A stretch of 7,749 bases of DNA from Gudongella sp964604145 (lineage in GTDB: Bacteria; Bacillota; Clostridia; Tissierellales; Tissierellaceae). This document shows, one piece after another, positions 1 to 7,279 of this stretch (positions are counted from its first letter, which is position 1; each line of letters starts with the position of its first letter). The notes below the pieces were generated by a model. It ran no database searches, was not told where the DNA came from, and saw only the letters and a list, made by a program, of their open reading frames with translations. The DNA is taken from the NCBI GenBank assembly GCA_964604145.1, contig CAZRXS010000061.1, positions 1-7,749 of the forward strand. Reading direction: 5' to 3'. Both the position numbers and the translations under genes were made by a program.

Positions 1-56
1 AAAGCAATGTTTTTCTCCAAGTTATTATAATTACTACTATTATATCATTAAATATT

Positions 57-82
57 AAAAAGCAGGTCATATGACCTGCTTT
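57..82 (-). terminator. Intrinsic terminator of ileS
   Basis: Four bases beyond the ileS stop codon lies a perfect palindrome: AAAGCAGGTC, loop ATAT, GACCTGCTTT (59-82). Read on the minus strand it ends in a run of five T. The stem is ten base pairs with a GC-rich centre, a standard Rho-independent terminator. On the plus strand the stem is followed only by a mixed TTCTCTTT run, so any activity in that direction would be weaker. Positions 1-56 beyond it are AT-rich and show no gene. Confidence 0.9.
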
Positions 83-86
83 CTCT

Positions 87-3000
87 TTAATTCTTAGATA
101 GTTCTATTCCAGTCTCTTCTCCATTTAAATCTTGAGTTTCTGCCATCTTTTCATCTGTAAATACGATTTCTGTTGCTAAAGTCTCTGCTTTAATAAAGTC
201 TTTATATTCAAGAACTGCTTTTTTTATCTTTTCGCTTCCATTGTATTTAATAGTGATATTATCTAGGATTTCATATCCATTAGCTTTTCTCATTTGTTGA
301 ACTTTGGATACAAACTCTCTTGCATAACCTTCATTTAAGAGCTCTTGTGTAAGGTGTGTATCTAGGATTACAAATAGGTTGTTTTCCATAACTACATTAA
401 ATCCTTCTTTTGAGGAGATTGAGGTTAAGACATAGTCACTTGTAATTTCAGTTTTTTCTCCATCCAAATCAACTTCTACAGTTTCTCCATTTTCTAATGC
501 CTCTACTGTTTTCCTAGCATCAATTTGTTGAAGTGCTTTAGCAAATAATTTTACTTTCGCTCCTAATATTGAACCTACGACTTTAAAGTTAGGTTTTAGA
601 GAGTAATTCATAAACTGAGTTAAGTCATCTTCAAATACTACTTCTTTAACATTTAACTCTTCTTTTATTAAAGGAACTAAATCGCTAATTTTTTCTTTGT
701 ACTTACCATCAATTACGACTTCAGCAATTGGTTGTCTAACTTTTATTTTTACATTTTCCCTTGAAGCTCTACCAAGAGCGACAAGATCTCTAACCAAGTC
801 CATTTTTTCTACTAGCTCCAGATCAATAAGTTCTGGATTTGAAGCTGGATAATAGTCAATATGGACTGATTCTTTCCCGGTTAAATTTCTGTAAAGTTCT
901 TCTGCTATAAATGGAACAAATGGCGCAATGATTTTGCATACATCTACTAATATTTCATAGCTTGTATTGTAAACTGCTTTTTTATCATCATCAAACTCTG
1001 TTGACCAAAATCTTCTTCTACTTCTTCTAATATACCAGTTTGATAAGTCTTCTATAACAAATTCTTGGATATCTCTTACAACTCTTGTAAGTTCAAAAAT
1101 ATCCATATTTTCTTTTGCACTTTTTAGTAAAATATTAAATTTAGAAAGTATCCACCTATCAATCTCTGGCCTATCTTTATAGTCTACATGAAATTCTCTT
1201 GGATCGATATCATCTGTATTTGCATACATAGAGAAAAAGTTATATACATTTCTGATGCTTCTAAAGAACTTGGACTCAACTTCTTTTAAACCTTCTTCAT
1301 CAAACTTTGTTGGTGTCCATGGTGGAGATACATGAATTACATACCATCTAAGGACATCAGCCCCGTATTTATCAAATAATGCAAATGGATCTACTGTATT
1401 TCCTTTAGTCTTTGACATCTTTTTTCCTTCTTTATCAAGGACAAGGTCATTTACTAAAACATTCTTAAAAGAAGATGTTCCTGTCACAAAGGTCGAGATT
1501 GCTAATAGTGAATAGAACCAACCTCTTGTTTGGTCAATTCCTTCACATATAAAATCTGCTGGATATAACTCTTCAAAGAAGTTATCTTTATTTTCAAATG
1601 GATAGTGGTGTTGTGCAAAAGGCATTGCTCCACTATCAAACCATACATCTATTACATCTTTTTCCCTTGTCATAACACCGCCACAATCAGGGCATGTCAA
1701 ATGTACATCATCTACATATGGTCTATGCAGTTCGATCTCTTCATTTATATCTTCTATTGCTCTATCAACTAGCTCTTTTCTTGAGCCTATTGAATCTATG
1801 TGTCCACAGTCATCACATCTCCAAATCGGAAATGGTGTGCCCCAGTATCTGCTTCTAGAAATTGCCCAATCATTAAGGTTTTCTAACCAGTTACCAAATC
1901 TCTTTTCTCCAACAAATTCTGGGAACCAGTTAATCTCATTATTATTTTTAATCAACTGGTCTTTTAATTTTGTCATTTCAATATACCATGATGGTTTAGC
2001 ATAGTATAATAATGGCGTTTTACATCTCCAGCAATGTGGATAGTTATGCAACATCTTTTCTTTTCTATAAAGCACACCCTTATCTTTTAGCCACTGGATT
2101 ATATATTTATCTGCATCCATAACAAACATGCCTTCCCAAGGAGTTCCTATAAAGGTTCCTGTTTCTGAAACTGGATTTACAACTGGAAGCTTATATTTTA
2201 AACCTGTATTGTAGTCATCTTCACCAAAAGCAGGTGCTGAGTGAACAATTCCAGTACCATCTTCAATTGTAACGTAATCTCCTAGAGTCACATAAAACGC
2301 TTTTCCTGGGACTTCCATAAATGGGAGTAATTGCTCATACTCCATATACTCCATATCAGAGCCCTTCATTGTATCTAAGATTTCATAATCTTCTCCTAAA
2401 ACATCTTTAGCCAATGATTCTGCAACATAAAATATCTCATCTTCTTTTTTAGCTCTAATATATGTTACATCTGGATTTACAGTTACGCATACATTTGATA
2501 TAAGTGTCCAAGGAGTAGTTGTCCATGCAAGAAAATACTCATTTTCTTTGTCTTTAAGCTTAAATTTCACAGTTACGGTTTCTGTTTTAATTTCTTCATA
2601 CCCAAGTGCAACTTCATGTGAAGCTAGGCCTGTCCCACACCTTGCACAATAGGGTAAAATCTTATGCCCTTCATAGATAAGACCTTCTTTATAGAACTTA
2701 TCTAAAATCCACCAAACTGTTTCAATATAATCGTTCTCAAGTGTAATATATGGATCGTCCATATCAATTAAAAAAGCCATTCTCTCTGTCATATCTCGCC
2801 ATTGTTTTTCATATTGGAAAACTGACTCTCTACATTGTTCATTAAAGGCTTCCAATCCGTAAGCCTCAATATCTTGTTTGTTTTTTAGATTGAGTTTCTT
2901 TTCAACTTCAATCTCTACAGGAAGTCCATGTGTATCCCAGCCAGCTTTTCTCTTTACTTGATAGCCTTGCATTGTTTTATATCTGCAAGTAAGGTCTTTA

Positions 3001-3194
3001 AGAGTCCTTGCCATTACATGATGAATTCCTGGCTTTCCGTTTGCGGTTGGAGGTCCCTCATAAAATATATATGGTTTCTTTGAATCTCTGGTTTCTACGG
3101 ATTTGTGTAACAGGTCAATTTTTTTCCAATACTCTGATATATTGTGTTCTCTGTCCTTTACTGGTTCATTTGATAATTCATTAAACCTTTTCAC
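87..3194 (-). CDS. ileS: Isoleucine--tRNA ligase, IleRS2 (eukaryote-like) type
   Basis: This cytoplasmic class Ia synthetase charges tRNA-Ile with isoleucine using ATP and removes misactivated valine. The 1035-residue length and the CARCG...SHEVALGY segment (183-198) fit the IleRS2 clade rather than the shorter bacterial IleRS1. Seen in order: the signature site, which reads G56-I57-H58-H59 instead of HxGH; the CP1 editing domain with WTTTPWT (224-230) and GTGIVHSAPAFGEDD (313-327); Cys pairs 183/186 and 388/391, and a second set 460/463 and 501/504, likely zinc sites; DVWFDSG (516-522); KMSKT (592-596); the anticodon-binding region with WYIRRSRRRFW (720-730); and the long IleRS2 C-terminal domain with KVRQP (818-822). 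The start is GTG at 3194, placed by AGGAG nine bases upstream. The gene has its own promoter and T-box leader and ends at a terminator, so it is probably monocistronic. It is intact, with no frameshift. The family call is very secure; the IleRS2 assignment is strong. Confidence 0.98.
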   Translation of the reverse strand: MKRFNELSNEPVKDREHNISEYWKKIDLLHKSVETRDSKKPYIFYEGPPTANGKPGIHHVMARTLKDLTCRYKTMQGYQVKRKAGWDTHGLPVEIEVEKKLNLKNKQDIEAYGLEAFNEQCRESVFQYEKQWRDMTERMAFLIDMDDPYITLENDYIETVWWILDKFYKEGLIYEGHKILPYCARCGTGLASHEVALGYEEIKTETVTVKFKLKDKENEYFLAWTTTPWTLISNVCVTVNPDVTYIRAKKEDEIFYVAESLAKDVLGEDYEILDTMKGSDMEYMEYEQLLPFMEVPGKAFYVTLGDYVTIEDGTGIVHSAPAFGEDDYNTGLKYKLPVVNPVSETGTFIGTPWEGMFVMDADKYIIQWLKDKGVLYRKEKMLHNYPHCWRCKTPLLYYAKPSWYIEMTKLKDQLIKNNNEINWFPEFVGEKRFGNWLENLNDWAISRSRYWGTPFPIWRCDDCGHIDSIGSRKELVDRAIEDINEEIELHRPYVDDVHLTCPDCGGVMTREKDVIDVWFDSGAMPFAQHHYPFENKDNFFEELYPADFICEGIDQTRGWFYSLLAISTFVTGTSSFKNVLVNDLVLDKEGKKMSKTKGNTVDPFALFDKYGADVLRWYVIHVSPPWTPTKFDEEGLKEVESKFFRSIRNVYNFFSMYANTDDIDPREFHVDYKDRPEIDRWILSKFNILLKSAKENMDIFELTRVVRDIQEFVIEDLSNWYIRRSRRRFWSTEFDDDKKAVYNTSYEILVDVCKIIAPFVPFIAEELYRNLTGKESVHIDYYPASNPELIDLELVEKMDLVRDLVALGRASRENVKIKVRQPIAEVVIDGKYKEKISDLVPLIKEELNVKEVVFEDDLTQFMNYSLKPNFKVVGSILGAKVKLFAKALQQIDARKTVEALENGETVEVDLDGEKTEITSDYVLTSISSKEGFNVVMENNLFVILDTHLTQELLNEGYAREFVSKVQQMRKANGYEILDNITIKYNGSEKIKKAVLEYKDFIKAETLATEIVFTDEKMAETQDLNGEETGIELSKN

Positions 3195-3208
3195 TAATCA
3201 TCTCTCCT
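3192..3208 (-). promoter_or_regulatory. ileS ribosome binding site and GTG start
   Basis: AGGAG (3208-3204) stands nine bases before GTG (3194-3192), the first possible start in the ileS frame. An ATG at 3201-3199 lies only two bases after the AGGAG and is in another frame. It opens a six-codon reading frame that stops at 3181. The spacing favours the GTG. Confidence 0.8.
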
Positions 3209-3221
3209 CTTTCAAAAATAT

Positions 3222-3248
3222 AAAAGCCCCTAAGTCAAAGACTTAGGG
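3222..3248 (-). terminator. T-box attenuator terminator upstream of ileS
   Basis: On the minus strand the stem is CCCTAAGTC (3248-3240), loop TTT, GACTTAGGG (3236-3228), followed by GC and TTTTATATTTTT. The 5' arm begins with the CCC (3248-3246) that also closes the antiterminator, so the two structures exclude each other. This is the usual transcription-attenuation switch of T-box leaders: uncharged tRNA stabilises the antiterminator and lets polymerase reach ileS. Confidence 0.93.
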
Positions 3249-3430
3249 ACGAAAATTCCGCGGTACCACCCAAATTACAGGTTGCCCTGTCACTTAAAAT
3301 AAGTATAACGTCTTCACGTAGCATCTTAGTCTCTTTCAGATGCCAAACTCCTAGGCGATATTCTTTAAGCACCCATTAATAATCTCCCAGCTTTTCGATT
3401 ATCTCTCTTAGAACGGATTTAGGCTTAAAT
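3222..3430 (-). promoter_or_regulatory. T-box riboswitch, isoleucine-specific
   Basis: This leader RNA senses the charging state of tRNA-Ile and controls ileS transcription. Read on the minus strand, the base of Stem I pairs GCCTAAATCC (3424-3415) with GGAGTTTGGC (3351-3342), with two mismatches. The AGAGAGA motif follows on the 5' side. The specifier loop reads GAAT-ATC-GCC, with ATC at 3359-3357, an isoleucine codon followed by a purine as in other T-boxes. GCATCT/AGATGC (3343-3321) forms a Stem II-like hairpin. ACAGG-GCAA-CCTGT (3290-3277) is a Stem III hairpin with a GNRA loop. The conserved T-box GGGTGGTACCGCG (3271-3259) follows: GGG pairs with CCC 3248-3246 and the TGGT bulge matches a tRNA with discriminator A. 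Specifier, T-box and downstream gene all agree, so the identity is secure; the exact Stem II folding is my reading. Confidence 0.96.
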
Positions 3431-3472
3431 ACTGACCTATTCAATGTTTTTTTATTTATACACTTGTTTACT

Positions 3473-3501
3473 AATATATCTAAAATGAACTTTATTGTCA
3501 A
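3473..3501 (-). promoter_or_regulatory. Sigma-A promoter of the T-box-ileS unit
   Basis: On the minus strand a consensus -35 TTGACA (3501-3496) is separated by exactly 17 bases from TATATT (3478-3473), one mismatch from the -10 consensus. Transcription would begin near 3466, about 40 bases before T-box Stem I. The -35 box starts eight bases after the stop codon of the upstream dehydrogenase gene. With so strong a promoter, control of ileS must come mostly from the T-box. Confidence 0.88.
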
Positions 3502-3509
3502 GCCTATAT

Positions 3510-4796
3510 TTAGGCATCTTGCAAGGCTCTCATTTTGTAAATTTGGGTAGATTTATCAAGTTCTAACATATCGTGTGTAATATACTCTCCCTTGATAATA
3601 TCCTTTAGAACTTTTGTTTTTTTATTAATTAATCCTATGGGTACTAGATCTTGTTCTTTTGCTATACTATATTGTTCAATACTTCCAAATATAGTGGTTT
3701 CTCCAATTCCATCAAGATACTCACCAGCCTTTAGACTTCTTTTCGCTCTAGTTATTACCTCTGCAATTGGCTTATGGAACTTTGGAACTATTGAAGGTTC
3801 ATTATACAAAGCAGCTTTGGCAATTGAAATTGGTGTTTCCAAGCTTGTTAGATGATATGGTCTGAAAAGGGCATAATTTGGCCCATCTCCCATCTTTAGA
3901 AACTGCATTTCGTGGTGAACCTGGGGTAAATCCGTTGTAACTATTGCAAATACTCCTGGTGCTACGCCATGTGCATAATCAACTATTCCATATTGGTTTA
4001 AAATTCCCCCATCTTTTTTTAAACTATATGCTTTTGCAAGTAAATCAACAGATGTAATTGGACCGTGTCCACCTCTTACATCTGGTATAAATCCTGTGGC
4101 ATTTGCCATTACTGCCAGCTCTACCATTGTATTAGTTCCATCTATAAAGGATGCCAATCTAAGTGGCTTTATTCCAGATTTTTTTGCTTGGTCAATTACT
4201 CCACTTGAAGTTATATTGTAATCTAGTGGATTATTTTTGCCTTTGCCAATTGCAAGCACTCTAAATCCAGTTGAAAGGGCAAAGTCGTATAACTCCATAA
4301 CAGCTCCTGGTTCATCTCCAGCTGAGCCTGTATAAACTACTCCCATCTCTTTAGCCATTTTATTTAAATATGGTCCAACAACCACATCAGCCTCTATATT
4401 TAACATAACTATATGTTTTTTATTTTCTATTGATAGCTTGGCAATTCTTGCACCTGTGTTTGGAACTCCAGTTGCATCTACAACAACATCTATAAGATTC
4501 GCCCTAACTGCTAGTTCCCAATTATTAGTCGCTACAAAGTTGCCCATCTCCATAGCCAAATTTACTTCAGAGAGAGTATTGGCTACAGCAATTTTATTAT
4601 CGTCAATATCTGCCATATGGAATGCATTTACACAGTCTTTTATATTGTTACTTGCTACTACAGAAGGCAAAATACCTTTAACTCTTGTAAGTTGACTTAC
4701 TAAACCTTTGCCCATTAAACCTGCTCCAATTACTGCAACTTTTATATGTCTTTCATTTTTTTCTAATTCTTCTAATTTCATCCTTAACTGATACAT
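3510..4796 (-). CDS. Predicted NAD(P)-dependent dehydrogenase, COG4091 (homoserine dehydrogenase-like) with SAF-like C-terminus
   Basis: A 428-residue predicted cytoplasmic oxidoreductase. After a short charged N-terminus, a Rossmann fold carries GAGLMG (24-29) and VDATG (106-110). A central region typical of the family follows: NIEADVVVGPYL (132-143 area), TGSAGDEPGAVMELYDFA (156-173), GKGKNNPLDYN (184-194), SFIDGTNTMVELAVMANATG (216-235) and RPYHLTSLETP (312-322). The last ~50 residues (from DLVPIGL) resemble a SAF/antifreeze-like domain. This order is that of COG4091, called 'predicted homoserine dehydrogenase'; the substrate is unproven and homoserine is only a label inherited from the fold. 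ATG 4796 is set by AGGAGG five bases upstream; the ATG at codon 6 has no such site. It is the last gene of a three-gene minus-strand run, 20 bases after the FAD protein gene. No firm terminator follows it, only a 5-bp hairpin at 3502-3515. Family call strong, function open. Confidence 0.85.
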   Translation of the reverse strand: MYQLRMKLEELEKNERHIKVAVIGAGLMGKGLVSQLTRVKGILPSVVASNNIKDCVNAFHMADIDDNKIAVANTLSEVNLAMEMGNFVATNNWELAVRANLIDVVVDATGVPNTGARIAKLSIENKKHIVMLNIEADVVVGPYLNKMAKEMGVVYTGSAGDEPGAVMELYDFALSTGFRVLAIGKGKNNPLDYNITSSGVIDQAKKSGIKPLRLASFIDGTNTMVELAVMANATGFIPDVRGGHGPITSVDLLAKAYSLKKDGGILNQYGIVDYAHGVAPGVFAIVTTDLPQVHHEMQFLKMGDGPNYALFRPYHLTSLETPISIAKAALYNEPSIVPKFHKPIAEVITRAKRSLKAGEYLDGIGETTIFGSIEQYSIAKEQDLVPIGLINKKTKVLKDIIKGEYITHDMLELDKSTQIYKMRALQDA

Positions 4797-4801
4797 TATT
4801 T

Positions 4802-4807
4802 CCTCCT
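4802..4807 (-). promoter_or_regulatory. Strong ribosome binding site for the COG4091 gene
   Basis: AGGAGG lies in the 20-base gap after the stop of the FAD protein gene, five bases before ATG 4796. It is a full match to the anti-Shine-Dalgarno sequence and fixes the start codon. The short gap without a terminator supports co-transcription. Confidence 0.85.
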
Positions 4808-4816
4808 AGTTATTTA

Positions 4817-6058
4817 TTACATAAAAGCTGTACTACTACCAGCTAAAAACCCACTAGACCATGCCCATTGAAGATTATATCCTCCACAATCACCATCAAC
4901 ATCCAGGACCTCACCACAAAAAAAGAGTCCTTTTACGAGTTTTGATTCCATTGTTTTTGGATTTATATCTTTTAAAGATATGCCTCCAGCTGTTGTTTGG
5001 GCATTACCCCAACCCTTATCTCCTAATAATTCAAATTCCCAATTTACAAGTATTTTTGCTAATAAATTAAGCTCAACTTCTTTCATATTGTATAAAAACT
5101 TATCCTTATCTAAATCTAACTCTTTTATTATTGGAAGGATTAGTCTCTTATTTATCATACCTATTAAGAAGTCAGCCAAAGTTTTTTCTGGCATATTTTG
5201 CAATCTTTCCACAAAGTAATTAAAAACTTCTTTTTCTGTTCTATTATATAAGATAGATATTCCAATTTTAACAGTTTTATTTTCTTTTTTCGCCCTTATA
5301 GCCTCTCTACTTAGTTGAAGAATTGGAGGGCCAGATACTCCGTAATCAGTAAATAAAATATCCCCAATATCATCTGTTATATATTTATTGTCTATTATTA
5401 AACTTGCTCTTCCAATAAATTTAACCCCATTTATTTGTTTCCACTTGTCGCCTACTAGTTTTAACTGGACTAGCGCAGGTGTAGGTTCATTTTTCTTATG
5501 TTTAAAAGTTTGAGCTAATGAGTAACCATTTCCATCTGATCCACTTACTGGCATAGCCATTCCGCCCGTTGCAAGAATCACTTTGTCAGCTTTAAAAGTT
5601 CTGCCATCTTTAGTATATAGATTGAAAAATTTATCTTTAGTAATTTTAACTACATATGAATCTGTTATTACCCTTACGCCTATCTTTTTCATTTCATATC
5701 TTAAAATGTCAAGCATACTGGAACTTTGAAATGAAAGCGGAAATACTTTGCCATTGTCTTCTATTACAGGAACTATCCCTCGGCTTTCAAAAAACTCGAT
5801 TGCATCTTTATTGGTAAATTTTCCTAGGACGGATTTAATAAATTCTTTATCCTCGCCATGAAAAAAGCTTAAATCTATATTCTCATTTGTATAATTACAT
5901 CTTCCATTTCCTGTTGCCAAGAGTTTTTTACCTACTCGATCATTTCTCTCTAAAAGAGTAACTTCTAAACCTCTACTCTGAGCAATTATTGCAGCCATCA
6001 TTCCAGATGCACCGCCACCAACCACGACTATTCGATTTGACATCTCTATATCATCCAT
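4817..6058 (-). CDS. HI0933/BaiN-family FAD-dependent oxidoreductase
   Basis: A 413-residue flavoprotein of the family known as HI0933-like, YhiN or BaiN, also labelled 'aminoacetone oxidase family FAD-binding enzyme'. The N-terminal FAD fold has GGGASG (14-19) and the ribose-binding Glu37 (LLERN). The family marker GNGRCNYTN is at 50-58, ATGGMAMPVSGSDGNGY at 163-179 and FTDYGVSGPPILQLS at 236-250. The C-terminal FAD segment has AQTTAGGI (353-360) and GLFFCGEVLDVDGDCGGYN (377-395). Length and motif order are complete. Members are soluble two-domain flavoproteins; a bile-acid reductase role was proposed for one clostridial member, but the general function is unsettled and nothing here fixes a substrate. 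The start is uncertain: ATG 6058 and ATG 6043 (codon 6, giving MSNRIVVVGGG) both lack a clear Shine-Dalgarno sequence. The gene lies 35 bases after the RdhA-like gene and 20 before the dehydrogenase gene, suggesting one transcript. Confidence 0.93.
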   Translation of the reverse strand: MDDIEMSNRIVVVGGGASGMMAAIIAQSRGLEVTLLERNDRVGKKLLATGNGRCNYTNENIDLSFFHGEDKEFIKSVLGKFTNKDAIEFFESRGIVPVIEDNGKVFPLSFQSSSMLDILRYEMKKIGVRVITDSYVVKITKDKFFNLYTKDGRTFKADKVILATGGMAMPVSGSDGNGYSLAQTFKHKKNEPTPALVQLKLVGDKWKQINGVKFIGRASLIIDNKYITDDIGDILFTDYGVSGPPILQLSREAIRAKKENKTVKIGISILYNRTEKEVFNYFVERLQNMPEKTLADFLIGMINKRLILPIIKELDLDKDKFLYNMKEVELNLLAKILVNWEFELLGDKGWGNAQTTAGGISLKDINPKTMESKLVKGLFFCGEVLDVDGDCGGYNLQWAWSSGFLAGSSTAFM

Positions 6059-6093
6059 CCGTTCTTGTTTTATACGTTCTTATGGTTATTTCT

Positions 6094-7158
6094 TCATTTA
6101 AGCCATTTTAACTTGTCTTCATCAATTTTTTGTCTATAATCTGCGATATTATATTTATTTAACATTTCATTAGCATATTCTTGGTCTTTATAATATTTTT
6201 CAATATCCTCTTTTCCCATTGGAAGACTAAATGGGCATGCTGCTATACATATTCCGCAATCTGTCCCAAATTCCATCCATTTTTTAAAGCATAATTCTTG
6301 TATGATTTGCCATCTTTCTACTCCATCTATTATACCAGGCAGCTCCTTAGAAATGGCTTTTGATGGGCATAGTAGTGCACATCTTCCACATTCTTCACAA
6401 AATCTTCTTACCTTAAGAGCTGAGGGCTCACTTATAAGCAAGGGTATATCTGTAGTTACTGCACCCAATCTTATCCTAGACCCATATTCAGGCGTTATTA
6501 GTAGCCCATGTCTTCCAATATCACCCAAACCAGCAGCTTTAGCAGCAAGTGGCATTACAGCAAGATAATTCCCATCCATATGATTTCTCGCCTCATATCC
6601 CAATGATTTAATATAGTATGCAATCATCATGCCTACTATTGCAGCATCTAAATAACCCTTTACAACTCCTATGCTCTGAGATAATACAGGTGCAGTATTT
6701 ATATACTCTGATGGCAGTTCTACTGCAAATACAAATGTATATGGTAAATGCGGGTTTACCTTTTCACCATAAACCTCATCAGTCCTACCTCTATAAGTAT
6801 AGTAATAACTTTCATCTAATTCGGCGACCCCTGTTAATTTCGCACCATAAAATTCTGCTAGTCCCTTTAATTTTCTCGTAAAAGTTTCTGGGGTTGCTTC
6901 AACTTTTTCTTGTGCCTTTTCTCCACCATCTACTAATCCTTTAATATCGGCTAAAAACCCAAAAGTTGCATCTACCATAGGAGAGTCTAAAGGATCAAAA
7001 AATTTAGTTTTATCGCTGTTCATTGGAGGCATTGCCCTTAACGCATCATCAAATTCTTTGTTTTCTGGATGCGCCTTGTAATAGTCCTTATATTCTTTTG
7101 TACCTTCTTTTCTAGACATCCTTGAAAACATTATATTTCTCTCATCTATTCTCGCCAT
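6094..7158 (-). CDS. Cytosolic reductive dehalogenase (RdhA)-like protein with two [4Fe-4S] clusters
   Basis: A 354-residue protein of the reductive dehalogenase/epoxyqueuosine reductase superfamily, whose members carry a cobamide and two [4Fe-4S] clusters. The N-terminus (IDERNIMFSRM...EYKDYYKAHPENKEFDDALR, to about 41) resembles the start of mature RdhA proteins. The core has GYLDAAIVGMMIAYYIKSLGY (168-188), PLAAKAAGLGDIGRHGLLITPEYG (203-226) and RLGAVTTDIPL (230-240). The cluster domain holds all eight cysteines of the protein: C254, C257, C260, C264 (CxxCxxCxxxCP) and C290, C301, C304, C308. There is no Tat signal, no membrane segment and no RdhB-like anchor gene nearby, so it is probably soluble and not respiratory. 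The RdhA-like N-terminus and lack of a long C-terminal extension argue against QueG. I chose ATG 7158, which has GGGAG twelve bases upstream; the longer reading from TTG 7230 adds 24 residues over the intergenic region and is unlikely. First gene of the presumed redox operon. Substrate unknown. Confidence 0.87.
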   Translation of the reverse strand: MARIDERNIMFSRMSRKEGTKEYKDYYKAHPENKEFDDALRAMPPMNSDKTKFFDPLDSPMVDATFGFLADIKGLVDGGEKAQEKVEATPETFTRKLKGLAEFYGAKLTGVAELDESYYYTYRGRTDEVYGEKVNPHLPYTFVFAVELPSEYINTAPVLSQSIGVVKGYLDAAIVGMMIAYYIKSLGYEARNHMDGNYLAVMPLAAKAAGLGDIGRHGLLITPEYGSRIRLGAVTTDIPLLISEPSALKVRRFCEECGRCALLCPSKAISKELPGIIDGVERWQIIQELCFKKWMEFGTDCGICIAACPFSLPMGKEDIEKYYKDQEYANEMLNKYNIADYRQKIDEDKLKWLK

Positions 7159-7236
7159 AATAATTATACACTCCCTATATGATATATAAAGTAATGCTAA
7201 TATCGTAACATTATCTGCTTTCTTATGCAAATCATA

Positions 7237-7245
7237 TGATATAAT
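7237..7245 (+). promoter_or_regulatory. Extended -10 promoter of yjdM
   Basis: TGATATAAT combines the extended -10 element TGn (7237-7239) with a perfect TATAAT (7240-7245). No good -35 box is seen 16-18 bases upstream, which is common for extended -10 promoters. Transcription would start near 7252, leaving a leader of about 40 bases before ATG 7293. The element overlaps the ten-base palindrome ATCATATGAT (7231-7240). Confidence 0.65.
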
Positions 7246-7279
7246 AATACAAATGGATAACGAGAAAATTTATTAGAAT

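Larger units (their letters stand above)
3510..7158 (-). other. Probable three-gene redox operon
   Basis: The RdhA-like, FAD and COG4091 genes run in the same direction with gaps of 35 and 20 bases and no terminator between them. This points to one transcript starting in the gap before 7158. I could not find a convincing sigma-A promoter there. No strong terminator follows 3510 either, so read-through would run into the ileS T-box leader, whose attenuator would also act on it. The grouping is inferred from spacing and orientation. Confidence 0.65.

Noticed and set aside
59..82. Perfect 24-base palindrome as a possible operator or recombination site
   Set aside because: Its place four bases after the ileS stop and the T-run on the minus strand explain it as an intrinsic terminator.
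1798..2004. Plus-strand open frame inside ileS
   Set aside because: It is antisense to conserved IleRS sequence and has no ribosome binding site or recognisable motif.
3181..3201. Six-codon reading frame (MISEKV) overlapping the ileS start, as a possible leader peptide
   Set aside because: Its ATG is only two bases from AGGAG, it has no isoleucine-rich content beyond one codon, and the T-box already explains the regulation.
3592..5219. Several plus-strand open frames of 69-87 codons within 3592-5219
   Set aside because: They are antisense to clear minus-strand genes, show no family motifs, and their residue make-up mirrors the opposite strand.
7159..7230. N-terminal extension of the RdhA-like protein from TTG 7230, with a hydrophobic stretch (VTILALLYISY) that could suggest a signal or membrane anchor
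   Set aside because: It begins with TTG without a Shine-Dalgarno sequence and lies over the divergent promoter region. It has no twin arginine. ATG 7158 begins exactly where the RdhA-like homology begins.
7202..7230. TTGCAT (7230-7225) and TACGAT (7207-7202) with a 17-base gap as a minus-strand promoter of the redox operon
   Set aside because: Only three of six and four of six consensus bases match, and such pairs are expected by chance in DNA this AT-rich. A promoter must exist near here but I cannot place it.
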